Below are positions 43,450-51,900 of a stretch of 64,000 nucleotides of DNA, piece by piece. Within the stretch, counting starts at the first letter, position 1, and each line of letters begins with the position of its first letter. The DNA is from JBMOMT01 sp049324835 (GTDB taxonomy: Bacteria > Chloroflexota > Anaerolineae > CAYNKW01). The position numbers were made by a program, and so were the translations under genes. A model generated the notes under the pieces. The model worked only from the letters and a program-made list of their open reading frames with translations, was not told the origin of the DNA and ran no database searches. The stretch is taken from positions 62,001 through 126,000 of the forward strand of contig JBMOMT010000074.1 in the NCBI GenBank assembly GCA_049324835.1, in the 5' to 3' direction.

Positions 43450-44015
43450 TCATCGCGGACGATGAATCGATCATCCGCATGGATCTACGGGAGATGCTCT
43501 CGAACCTGGGTTATCTGGTCGTGGGTGAAGTGGGCGACGGTCGCAGCGCCGTCAACCTGGCTCGTGAGCTGCGCCCCGACCTGGTGATCATGGACATCAA
43601 AATGCCAGATATGGACGGCATCGACGCCGCCAAAATTCTTACCGAAGAGAAAATTGCGCCGGTATTGCTGCTCACGGCTTATAGCCAGCAAGACCTGGTG
43701 GGCCGCGCCAGAGAGGCCGGCGTGGTGGGCTACCTGGTCAAGCCGTTCCGCGAGTCGGATCTGTCACCCGCCATCGAGGTGGCGCTGGCCCGTTTTGCCG
43801 AGTTTCAGGCGCTGGAAAAAGAGGTGGGTGATCTTCAACTGGCGTTGGAGACGCGCAAGGCGGTCGATCGGGCCAAGGGCATCCTGATGGATACCCAGGG
43901 GCTCAACGAGGCCGAAGCCTTTCGTAAGATCCAAAAGATGAGTATGAACACACGCAAACCGATGAAAGAAGTCGCCGAAGCGATCATCCTGGCCCACGAG
44001 GCCGGGCAGGGCTAA
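43431..44015 (+). CDS. PdtaR-like response regulator with ANTAR domain
   Basis: 194 residues. Receiver (1-120) with DD and the phospho-Asp in VIMDIKMPDMDG, KPF; then a coiled coil and the ANTAR domain (about 130-190: LETRKAVDRAKGILMDTQGLNEAEAF, then KIQKMSM). ANTAR proteins bind RNA hairpin pairs and stop termination. TTG start with AGGAGG 8 nt upstream. glnA follows 122 bp downstream. Confidence 0.92.
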   Translation: MERTRIIIADDESIIRMDLREMLSNLGYLVVGEVGDGRSAVNLARELRPDLVIMDIKMPDMDGIDAAKILTEEKIAPVLLLTAYSQQDLVGRAREAGVVGYLVKPFRESDLSPAIEVALARFAEFQALEKEVGDLQLALETRKAVDRAKGILMDTQGLNEAEAFRKIQKMSMNTRKPMKEVAEAIILAHEAGQG

Positions 44016-44045
44016 ACGGTTTTGGGCTGTTGGGCTTTTCCGTCA

Positions 44046-44099
44046 GGCTCAAAGGAGCGACAGGTAAGAAACGCACCTGTCGCTCTGTGATTTTGAGCC
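44046..44099 (+). promoter_or_regulatory. Long hairpin in the glnA leader
   Basis: An inner stem GAGCGACAGGT (44055-44065) pairs perfectly with 44075-44085 (9-nt loop), and the outer stem GGCTCAAA (44046-44053) pairs with TTTGAGCC (44092-44099). No long T-run follows. It could be a terminator for pdtaR or an RNA target controlling glnA. Confidence 0.55.
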
Positions 44100-44137
44100 G
44101 GTCGATCATCTGACACATCTGCATCAGGGGAGGAAAC

Positions 44138-45484
44138 ATGGATCACAATACCGTACTCGAACGAGCCAAGTCCGATGGTGTACAATTCGTCAGCCTGCAA
44201 TTCACCGACATCCTGGGCACCATCAAGAGCGTCACCATTCCGGTGTCTGGCCTGGCCGAGGCGCTGGAGCGTGGTGTCTGGTTCGACGGCTCTTCCGTGG
44301 AAGGCTTTGCCCGCATCTACGAATCCGATATGGAGCTGCATCCCGACATCCGCACCTACAGCCTCTTGCCCTGGGGTAGTCCGGAGCGACGGCAGGCGCG
44401 TCTCATCTGCGATGCCTACCTGCCCGACGGCCAGCCCTTTCCGGGTGATCCACGGCGCGTGCTGCGTCGGGCGATAGAACGGGTGGAGGCTCTGGGTTAC
44501 ACCTACAACGCCGGCCCGGAGCTCGAGTTCTTTCTCTTTAAAAAGAATAACAACGAATCGAACGGCGCGCCGCTGCGCCCGGTGCCGCACGACGTGGGCG
44601 GCTATTTCGATTTCTCCCCCCGCGACCTGGCTTCTGAGGTGCGGGTAGACATCATGCGCGCGCTCACCGCTCTGGGCATGGAGGCCGAAACGGCGCATCA
44701 CGAAGTGGCCACGGCGCAACACGAGATCGACATTCGTTTTGCCGATGCCCTCACCGCCGCCGATAACGTGATGACGCTGCGTTACACCATCAAAGCTGTG
44801 GCCGCTGCCCACGACCTGTACGCCACTTTTATGCCCAAGCCCATCGTGGGCATCAACGGCTCTGGCATGCACACCCACCAGAGTCTGTTCGACGCCCAGG
44901 GACGCAACCTTTTCTACGATCCCACCGACCGGTACAAACTCTCCGGGCTGGCCTACCAGTTTATCGCCGGGCAACTGGTCCACGCCCGTGCGATGGCGGC
45001 CATCGTTGCACCGACGGTCAACTCTTACAAACGGCTCACCCCCGGTTACGAAGCGCCGGTCTATGTCTGTTGGGCGCGCATCAACCGCTCAGCGCTCATC
45101 CGGGTGCCCAGCTGTTCGCCTGGGCGTGAGCAGGCTGTGCGGGCCGAGCTGCGCTGTCCAGACCCCAGCGCCAACCCTTACCTGGCCTTTGCCGTCATGC
45201 TGGCCGCTGGCCTCGATGGCATCGAGCGTGGCCTGGCCGCGCCCAAGCCGGTGGAGGAGGACGTGTATCACTTTGACGACCGCCGTCTGGCCGAGTTGAA
45301 CATCGCCTCGCTGCCCGGCACACTGGAAGAGGCTCTGGACGAGTTCGAAAGCGATCCTCTGCTCAAGGACACGTTGGGACAACACGCCTTTGAGGCGTTT
45401 ATGCGGGCCAAACGAGCCGAGTGGGATGAATATCGCACTCAGGTGACCGACTGGGAGCTGGCGCGCTACCTGGAGACGCTCTAG
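44138..45484 (+). CDS. glnA: Glutamine synthetase, type I
   Basis: 448 residues. The substrate-binding motifs are GGYFDFSPRD, HEIDIRFADALTAADN and GINGSGMHTHQSLF; the latter is the ATP/glutamate loop. The C-terminal adenylylation-type NLYDLP stretch of GSI-beta is absent, so it is likely the GSI-alpha type with different regulation. It makes glutamine from glutamate, ammonia and ATP. GGGGAGG precedes the ATG. Confidence 0.95.
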   Translation: MDHNTVLERAKSDGVQFVSLQFTDILGTIKSVTIPVSGLAEALERGVWFDGSSVEGFARIYESDMELHPDIRTYSLLPWGSPERRQARLICDAYLPDGQPFPGDPRRVLRRAIERVEALGYTYNAGPELEFFLFKKNNNESNGAPLRPVPHDVGGYFDFSPRDLASEVRVDIMRALTALGMEAETAHHEVATAQHEIDIRFADALTAADNVMTLRYTIKAVAAAHDLYATFMPKPIVGINGSGMHTHQSLFDAQGRNLFYDPTDRYKLSGLAYQFIAGQLVHARAMAAIVAPTVNSYKRLTPGYEAPVYVCWARINRSALIRVPSCSPGREQAVRAELRCPDPSANPYLAFAVMLAAGLDGIERGLAAPKPVEEDVYHFDDRRLAELNIASLPGTLEEALDEFESDPLLKDTLGQHAFEAFMRAKRAEWDEYRTQVTDWELARYLETL

Positions 45485-46528
45485 GTGCGCCTTCTCGTCG
45501 TCGGCGCGGGCGCCATCGGTTGCTGGCTGGGCCACCGGTTGGTATCAACGGGCCACCGCGTGACCCTCGTCGGGCGACCTGCCTGGATCGAGGCGGTGCG
45601 CGCCAGGGGCCTGGGTCTACAAGTGGGCGACAACGTGCAGCGGGTGCACGATCTGGTCGCTGCCACCGACATCGGCACGGTGAGCGGGGAAACGTTCGAC
45701 TGGGTCTTTTGCACCGTCAAAGCCTACGATACGTTGGAGGCGCTGCGCCCGTTGAGTGCTGTGGTGAGAGAAAATACGCCGCTGCTGCTGGTGCAGAACG
45801 GCGTTGGAGGCGAGGAGCTTGCGGCCCAGGTCTGGCCGCAGGCTCTTTTCGTTTCGGGTGTGGTCACGTTGGCGGTGCAAGCCCTCGCGCCGGGCGCGAT
45901 CTGTCTGACCACCACGCGGGGCGGGCTGGCGCTGGCGGCGGTCTCGCCGGGCGCGCCGGTGGAGGCGCTGGCCGACGAGCTGCGGCGGGCAGGCCTGACA
46001 CGGCTGAAGCTCTACCCCGATTATCGCGCCGTCAAATGGTCCAAGCTGCTGCTCAACATGTTGGGCAACGCCCTGCCCACGCTGCTGGATATGCCGCTGG
46101 AGGCATTATATGCCCATCGTTGGGCGTTTGAGCTGGAACGGGCTGCTTTTGGCGAGGCGCTGGCGGTCATGCGGCATTTGGGCATCGGGCCGGTTTCGCT
46201 GCCGGGATATGCGGTGCCTCTGTTTGCCTGGGCCATGGCGCGCCTGCCCGGCGCGGCGTTGCAGCCGTTGTTTCGCCGGCTGGTCATCGGCGGGCGTGGC
46301 GGCAAAATGCCCTCGTTACACCTGGATCTGGCGCGGGGCAAACCCAGGTCTGAAGTGGGTTTCTTGAACGGGGCGGTGGCGGCCCATGGCCAGGCGTTGG
46401 GCCTGCCGGCGGCGGTGAATCGGGCGCTCGCCAGCACCTTGCAGGCTATCGTGAGTGGAGAACTGTCCTGGGACGAATTTCGGGGGCGGCCAGAGAGGTT
46501 TTTGAGCCGTCTGGACGGGCAGTTTTGA
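45485..46528 (+). CDS. panE: 2-dehydropantoate 2-reductase-like
   Basis: 347 residues. The NADPH Rossmann loop is LLVVGAGAIGCWLGHRL, and the helical half has KWSKLLLNMLGNALP, which carries the conserved Lys and Asn of ketopantoate reductase, then TLQAIVSGELSWDEF. The GTG start directly follows the glnA stop. The enzyme makes pantoate for coenzyme A; other reductases of the same fold cannot be excluded. Confidence 0.85.
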   Translation: MRLLVVGAGAIGCWLGHRLVSTGHRVTLVGRPAWIEAVRARGLGLQVGDNVQRVHDLVAATDIGTVSGETFDWVFCTVKAYDTLEALRPLSAVVRENTPLLLVQNGVGGEELAAQVWPQALFVSGVVTLAVQALAPGAICLTTTRGGLALAAVSPGAPVEALADELRRAGLTRLKLYPDYRAVKWSKLLLNMLGNALPTLLDMPLEALYAHRWAFELERAAFGEALAVMRHLGIGPVSLPGYAVPLFAWAMARLPGAALQPLFRRLVIGGRGGKMPSLHLDLARGKPRSEVGFLNGAVAAHGQALGLPAAVNRALASTLQAIVSGELSWDEFRGRPERFLSRLDGQF

Positions 46529-46542
46529 GTGACATTCGGGCG

Positions 46543-49020
46543 TCAGGCCCTGAGTTCTTCCGGCAGAACTTCATCCTGAATCACAGGCAGGCAAAAACTG
46601 AAACAGGAGCCCTGGCCTTCTTTGCTGCGCACCCAGATGCGACCGCCCTGCAACTCGATCAGTTGTTTGCTGATGTGCAGGCCCAATCCATGGCCGTATA
46701 TCTTGCGGTCGTCGCCGGTATCGACGCGGTAAAAGCGGTCAAAGATCTTTTCCAGGTGTTCCTGTGGGATGCCGATGCCCTCGTCGATGACGTTGACCAC
46801 GATCTCGCCGTTCATGGGGTCTAGAATCTCAACCAGGATGCGGCCGCCGTCGGGGGAATATTTGATGGCGTTTTTGATCAGGTTGTTGATCACCATCTCG
46901 ACTTTGCCGCGGTCGGCCAGCACAAACGGAATCTGATCCGGTGATTTGATCATCAACCGGTGTTGATTGGTCTGTTTCTGAAAGTCGCGCACGATCTTGC
47001 GCAGGGTGGGCAGCAACGTCACCGGCTCCTGGCGCACCTTGATCTGGCCGGCCTCTATTTGTGAGATGTCCAGGATGTCTTCCACAAACTGGATCAGATT
47101 CTGTGACTGGCTGTGGACGATGGTTAGCATTTCCTGCAACAGCGCCTGGTCGTGGGGCGATTCCAGCATCAGTTCAACCGAGGCGCTGATGCTGGTCAGC
47201 GGTGAGCGAAGTTCGTGAGAGACCAGCGAGATAAAGTCGGATTTGAGCTGGTCGAACTCGCGCTCGGCTGAAACATCACGAAAGGCCACCACCGCGCCCA
47301 CCACCGTACCCTCGCGGTTGAGCAGCGGGGCGGCACTGCTGGACAAAAAGATCTTGCGGCCATTCAGGCTGCGGATGGCCGGCTCGTCCTGGCCCGATGA
47401 AACCGGGTGGCCGCTTTCCAGGGCTTGCTGAATGAGGCGAGTGTGGTGGCTGGCGCCGTCGCCGTCCATGTCCTGGAACACGGTGGAACACAACTGGCCG
47501 CGGGCCTGATTGGCCGGCCAGCCGGTGATCCGCTCGGCGGCGGGGTTAAAGGTGAGGATACGCAGGCTGCGATCCACGGTATACACGCCGTCGGCGATGC
47601 TCTGCAAAATGAGTTTGGTTTTCCACTGCTCGCCGATGACCATTTCAAACAGGCGGGCGTTTTCGATGGCCACGGCGGCGTGATCCGCCAGACCCAACAG
47701 GAAACGCAGGTCTTCTTCGCCAAAGGCGTCGACCTGTGTGCTTTCCAGATCGATGATGCCCAGGGCTTGCTCACCTCGCAGGATGGGCACCACCAGTTGT
47801 GAACGGGTCTGGGGCAGCGAGTGTTCACCATCTGGATCGGCCAGCACGTCGCCCACGAGCACGGGCTGGCCCTTGGCGGTGGCCCGCCCGACGATGCCCT
47901 TATCCCAATGAGGTTCCCAACCGGCGCCGGTGAGTGCCGGGGTCATGTAGCCCTGAGAGGTCCAGTCGAGGCCGTTTTCCACCAGCAGGCCCATGAGTCC
48001 GGCCTCGGCAGAGGTCATGTGCAGGGCCTGTCGCAGCACCAGGCTGGCGATGTGATCCAGGTCTAGCATGGCGTTCAGATCGCGGGCCAGGTCCTGCATG
48101 ATAGACAGTTCTTGCATGCGGCGGGTCAGGGCCTGGTCGGTGCGGTCGTACAGGCTGGCATTCTCGATGGCGATAGCGGCGTAATCGGCCAGCGAGGTGA
48201 GGGTGATGAGGTCGGTGCGGGAAAAGGTTTTGGTGGAGTGCTGGTTATCGACACCCAGCACGCCGATGACTTCGTCTTTGATGCGCAACGGCACGTTGAT
48301 GAGCGATTTGACCAGGAAACCGGTTTTGACCTTGAAGCGCTGCGAGTCTTCCAAATAGTTGTACATGGCCGATTGGCCCGTGCGCACCACGCGCCCGGCG
48401 ATGCTGTCCTCGGTGCGCAGCCGAAAACCGGTGGCGGTGGCGTCGCCCAGGTTGAGGGCCGCACGCAGATAAAGCTCGTTGGTCTCTTTGTCTACCAGTA
48501 GCAGATAACCCTCATCGGCGCCGGTGACATCGACGGCGGCTTCGACGATGCGGTTGAGCACACGCTCCACGTTGGTGCCGTAGAGTGAGGTGAGCTCTTT
48601 GACCCGCTCCTCCAGTTCTTTCTGCAGGTGGACCTGCTCTTCTTCCTGCCGGTACTCGCTGAGCACGCGCTCGATGGCAGCGAGCATCTCTTCGATGCGA
48701 AAAGGCTTGCTGAGAAAGTCTTTGGCGCCCAGCCGGAAAGCGGCGATGATATCTTCCTCGGTGCTGTAGGCCGTCATGAGAATAACCGGGATCTCGGTCT
48801 GCTGTTCGCGCAGGGCGCGCAGCACCTCCAGGCCCGACATTTCGGGCATCTTGAGATCGAGGATCATCAGGTTGGGCCTTTCGGAGAGAGCCATCTCCAG
48901 GCCCTGCCGTCCATTGGCAGCAACCAGGGGCACGTAGCCGTTGGGACGCAACAGATAATCGGTGATGAATTCCAGGCTCTCGGCCTTGTCGTCTACGACC
49001 AGTATCGTTTCTCCGGCCAC
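46543..49020 (-). CDS. Hybrid sensor kinase: receiver-GAF-GAF-PAS-HisKA-HATPase
   Basis: 825 residues. The receiver is at the N-terminus (phospho-Asp in LMILDLKMPEMSG, about residue 54), followed by a coiled coil, two GAF domains (about 150-290 and 320-460), a PAS domain (about 465-585), HisKA with SHELRSPLTS and HATPase_c with NNLIKNAIKYSPDGG, DEGIGIP and GHGLGLHI. No TM helix. It should integrate several cytoplasmic signals. GTG start with GGGAG upstream. Confidence 0.9.
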   Translation of the reverse strand: MAGETILVVDDKAESLEFITDYLLRPNGYVPLVAANGRQGLEMALSERPNLMILDLKMPEMSGLEVLRALREQQTEIPVILMTAYSTEEDIIAAFRLGAKDFLSKPFRIEEMLAAIERVLSEYRQEEEQVHLQKELEERVKELTSLYGTNVERVLNRIVEAAVDVTGADEGYLLLVDKETNELYLRAALNLGDATATGFRLRTEDSIAGRVVRTGQSAMYNYLEDSQRFKVKTGFLVKSLINVPLRIKDEVIGVLGVDNQHSTKTFSRTDLITLTSLADYAAIAIENASLYDRTDQALTRRMQELSIMQDLARDLNAMLDLDHIASLVLRQALHMTSAEAGLMGLLVENGLDWTSQGYMTPALTGAGWEPHWDKGIVGRATAKGQPVLVGDVLADPDGEHSLPQTRSQLVVPILRGEQALGIIDLESTQVDAFGEEDLRFLLGLADHAAVAIENARLFEMVIGEQWKTKLILQSIADGVYTVDRSLRILTFNPAAERITGWPANQARGQLCSTVFQDMDGDGASHHTRLIQQALESGHPVSSGQDEPAIRSLNGRKIFLSSSAAPLLNREGTVVGAVVAFRDVSAEREFDQLKSDFISLVSHELRSPLTSISASVELMLESPHDQALLQEMLTIVHSQSQNLIQFVEDILDISQIEAGQIKVRQEPVTLLPTLRKIVRDFQKQTNQHRLMIKSPDQIPFVLADRGKVEMVINNLIKNAIKYSPDGGRILVEILDPMNGEIVVNVIDEGIGIPQEHLEKIFDRFYRVDTGDDRKIYGHGLGLHISKQLIELQGGRIWVRSKEGQGSCFSFCLPVIQDEVLPEELRA

Positions 49021-49133
49021 GGTGGTTACTCCCTGTTCAGCGGTAGAAAAGACCGGCTGGATCAGATGCTGTCAATTTTACCTTTCAGTGGCCTGTATGT
49101 CAAATGTCGCTCAAAGGTAACTGCTCAGCCTAC

Positions 49134-49254
49134 CCTCCCGCAGGTTCAGTCGGGGCGAATTGCACCCAAGTAGAGTCGCGGAACGGGAGGAAACGACTTT
49201 GGTGCACCAAAAACCTGCGGGAGGATGAAAACTCGCCTCCAGACTGAAATGCAC
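49134..49254 (-). repeat. MITE-like element copy 2
   Basis: Contains a 13-bp perfect inverted repeat (49134-49146 with 49212-49224) and the TGAAATGCACC end. Its reverse complement aligns over about 60 bp with the 41.65-kb element. Confidence 0.55.
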
Positions 49255-49272
49255 CCGGCCTCGGTTTCGACG

Positions 49273-49301
49273 TTGCACTTTCTTGGAAACTGTGCTATAA
49301 T
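49273..49301 (+). promoter_or_regulatory. nuo operon promoter
   Basis: TTGCAC (49273-49278), 17 nt, TATAAT (49296-49301), with an extended -10 (TGC before TATAAT). Confidence 0.75.
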
Positions 49302-49339
49302 AGCCGCCGTTGCCAAGTTCTCAAGGAGATGAGGAGGCT

Positions 49340-49699
49340 ATGGAATCGAATCCTTTTACCGTGCTCGGTCTTTTCATCGTCATTGCCGTCGTTTTTCCCC
49401 TGATTGCCCTTGGTCTGGCGTATATCCTCCGCCCCAAGAAGCCGAACCCCATCAAGTTGCAGACCTACGAGTGTGGTCTCGAGACCTACGGTGATACGTG
49501 GGTGCAGTTCAGGGCACAATACTATCTCTTTGCCCTGGTATTTGTCGTCTTTGACATCGAGACGGTCTTTCTCTACCCCTGGGCGGTGGCATATCACAAA
49601 CTGGGGTTGTTTGCCCTGGTCGAGATGTTTGTTTTCCTGGCCATCCTGGTGGTCGGGCTCGTCTACGCCTGGCGCAAGGGCGCTCTTGAATGGATGTAG
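49340..49699 (+). CDS. nuoA: NADH-quinone oxidoreductase subunit A
   Basis: 119 residues, three TM helices. LQTYECGLETYGD, QYYLFALVFVVFDIETVFLYPW is the family signature with the conserved Asp-Glu pair. GAGGAGG precedes the ATG at 49340. It belongs to the membrane arm of complex I. The next gene is nuoH, and the usual nuoB, C, D and I are missing from here. Confidence 0.93.
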   Translation: MESNPFTVLGLFIVIAVVFPLIALGLAYILRPKKPNPIKLQTYECGLETYGDTWVQFRAQYYLFALVFVVFDIETVFLYPWAVAYHKLGLFALVEMFVFLAILVVGLVYAWRKGALEWM

Positions 49700-49812
49700 C
49701 AATCAGTTTTGGGGTCGCAATGGCGCGCACCTGATCGGGGTTTTGGACGCGCCACAACCGTTTGCCGTGTTGCGGCGCGTTTGGTTGTCTGACGACCTGT
49801 GGGAGAAGGTGT

Positions 49813-50982
49813 ATGAACATACTGGATGGTCTCTTTGTCAACATTGGACAGTGGTGGACAGGCCTGCTCTCCGATACACTCAACCTGCCCGACGGCTGGG
49901 TGACAGTGGTCAACGGTCTGATCGGCGGCCTCATTCTGGCGCTGTTGGGTGTGGTGATGGTGCTGGTGTTGACCTACATGGAGCGTAAGGTGTTTTCCCG
50001 CCTGCAAGACCGCATCGGGCCCAACCGTTTGGGGCCGTGGGGCATCTTTCAGGCCGTCGCCGACGCCATCAAGATGCTCATCAAAGAGGATATCGTCCCG
50101 GCCAATGCCGACAAGCTGCTGTTTAACCTGGCTCCGGTGTTGATGGTCATCCCGGCCATTTTGCTCTACGCGGTGCTGCCTTTTGGGCGCGATATGCACG
50201 GCAGCGATCTCGGCGTGGGTGCACTGTACGTGGTGGCCATCGGTTCGATCACGGGCGTGGCCGTGATGACGGCTGGCTGGTCGAGCAACAACAAGTATGG
50301 CCTGTTGGGCGCCTTTCGGGTGATTGCTCAATTGGTGAGTTACGAGATCCCCATGGTGCTGGCCATTGCCTCGGTGGTGCTCGTTTCTCGCACCATGTCG
50401 CTGGTGAGCATCGTGGAGCAGCAGGCCATTCCCAACATTGTTTTGATGCCGGTGGCCTTTTTCATCTACATGGCAGCCGGCATGGCCGAGCTGGGCCGCT
50501 CGCCGTTCGACCTGCTGGAGGCCGATTCAGAGATCGTGGCGGGTTATTTCATCGAATACAGCGGCATGAAATTCGCTCTGTTTTTCCTGGCCGAATACAT
50601 CAATATGTTCGCTATCGCCGGTCTGGTGACCACACTTTTCCTCGGCGGCTGGCAAGGCCCCATCCTGCCCACCTGGCTGTGGTTTTTCATCAAGACCTTT
50701 GCGGTGGTGTTTGTTTTTATCTGGGCGCGTGGTAGCTGGCCGCGCTTTCGCATCGATCACATGTTGAACTTTGCCTGGAAATTCCTGGTGCCGCTGGCCC
50801 TGGCCAACGTAATGGTCGTGGCGCTGGTGGACAAGCTGTTGAACGATGCCGGCGATCTGGTGCGGGCCGGGGCCTTGCTGGGCAGTAACGTGGCCTTGAT
50901 CCTCGTCACGCTGCTCGTGGCGGGCTGGGCCGCTCGCCGCAGCCGCAACGAAAAGTTGCAGGCCATCGCGGGTGTCAGGTAA
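49813..50982 (+). CDS. nuoH: NADH-quinone oxidoreductase subunit H
   Basis: 389 residues, eight TM helices. The quinone-site loops are seen: MERKVFSRLQDRIGPNR, VSYEIPMVLAI, AELGRSPFDLLEADSEIVAGY, all with conserved charged residues. It couples quinone reduction in the hydrophilic arm to the antiporter subunits. GAGAAGG precedes the ATG at 49813. Confidence 0.95.
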   Translation: MNILDGLFVNIGQWWTGLLSDTLNLPDGWVTVVNGLIGGLILALLGVVMVLVLTYMERKVFSRLQDRIGPNRLGPWGIFQAVADAIKMLIKEDIVPANADKLLFNLAPVLMVIPAILLYAVLPFGRDMHGSDLGVGALYVVAIGSITGVAVMTAGWSSNNKYGLLGAFRVIAQLVSYEIPMVLAIASVVLVSRTMSLVSIVEQQAIPNIVLMPVAFFIYMAAGMAELGRSPFDLLEADSEIVAGYFIEYSGMKFALFFLAEYINMFAIAGLVTTLFLGGWQGPILPTWLWFFIKTFAVVFVFIWARGSWPRFRIDHMLNFAWKFLVPLALANVMVVALVDKLLNDAGDLVRAGALLGSNVALILVTLLVAGWAARRSRNEKLQAIAGVR

Positions 50983-51033
50983 CCTTGCCGTTTGTGGATT
51001 TTTCGATTCGCCGATTTTTTTCGAGGGGTGCCT

Positions 51034-51534
51034 ATGAGCGTACAACACGGGGTCTTTATCGTCTTGAGTGCGTTGACCCTCGCCGGGGCCTGGATCGTCA
51101 TCACCAACAACAATCTCTACCGCGCGGCGTTGGGTCTGGTGCTCTCTTTTTTTGGCGTGGCCGGGTTATATACGTTGCTCAATGTGGGCTTTCTGGCCGT
51201 GGTGCAGATCATGATCTATGTGGGGGCCATCGCCATCCTGATCATTTTTGCCATCATGCTCACTCGCGGCGTGATGGACCAAAAAGTGAAGCAGCGTAAT
51301 ACACAGTGGATCGTCTCGGCGGTGGTGGCGCTGGGCCTGTTTGGGTTGCTCGGTTTTACGCTGGCTTTCCGCGCGGGCAACACCTGGCCGGTGAGCAGCG
51401 CCGCCGTGGCGCAAGATTCTATCGCTGCTCTGGGTGAGGCGCTGGTGACGACCTATGCCCTGCCCTTCGAGGTGGCCTCGGTGCTGTTGCTGGTGGCATT
51501 GGTTGGGGCCATCGTCATCGCGCGGGAAAAGTAG
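51034..51534 (+). CDS. nuoJ: NADH-quinone oxidoreductase subunit J
   Basis: 166 residues, five TM helices. NNLYRAALGLVLSFFGVAGLY and QIMIYVGAIAILIIFAIMLT, with the pi-bulge region of TM3, are typical. Follows nuoH by about 50 bp; nuoI is not present between them. Confidence 0.93.
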   Translation: MSVQHGVFIVLSALTLAGAWIVITNNNLYRAALGLVLSFFGVAGLYTLLNVGFLAVVQIMIYVGAIAILIIFAIMLTRGVMDQKVKQRNTQWIVSAVVALGLFGLLGFTLAFRAGNTWPVSSAAVAQDSIAALGEALVTTYALPFEVASVLLLVALVGAIVIAREK

Positions 51535-51548
51535 GGGAGGAGGCGTTG

Positions 51549-51860
51549 ATGGACATTCCATTGACCTGGTATCTGCTCGTTGGCGCGGCGCTGTTCTGCA
51601 TGGGGTTGTACGGCGTGCTCTCGCGGCGCAACGCCATCGGCATCTTGATGGGGGTCGAGCTGATGCTCAACGCGGCCATCATCAACCTGGTGGCTTTTTG
51701 GCGTTACAACGCGTCGGAAGCGATGACCGGGCAGGTGTTTGCCATCATGGTTTACACCGTGGCCGCGGCAGAGGCAGCAGTGGGCCTGGCTTTGTTCATC
51801 GCCCTGTATCGTAACCGCGGCACCGTCGTGGTCGAGGATATTGATCTGCTCAAGTGGTAG
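51549..51860 (+). CDS. nuoK: NADH-quinone oxidoreductase subunit K
   Basis: 103 residues, three TM helices. GLYGVLSRRNAIGILMGVELMLNAAIINLV carries the conserved Glu in ELML, and AAAEAAVGLALFIA has the second Glu. Both are on the proton path. GGAGGAGG precedes the ATG. Confidence 0.95.
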   Translation: MDIPLTWYLLVGAALFCMGLYGVLSRRNAIGILMGVELMLNAAIINLVAFWRYNASEAMTGQVFAIMVYTVAAAEAAVGLALFIALYRNRGTVVVEDIDLLKW

Positions 51861-51900
51861 GCGGTGGCCGGTGGGTCACCCACTTTGGGAGAGGTAGTCT

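Larger units (their letters stand above)
49021..49339. other. Intergenic region with MITE-like copy 2 and the nuo promoter
   Basis: 319 bp without a gene. The left two-thirds holds the second repeat copy in opposite orientation (CCTCCCGCAGGTT at 49134-49146 exactly inverted at 49212-49224; TGAAATGCACC near 49245). The right end carries a strong promoter. Confidence 0.6.
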
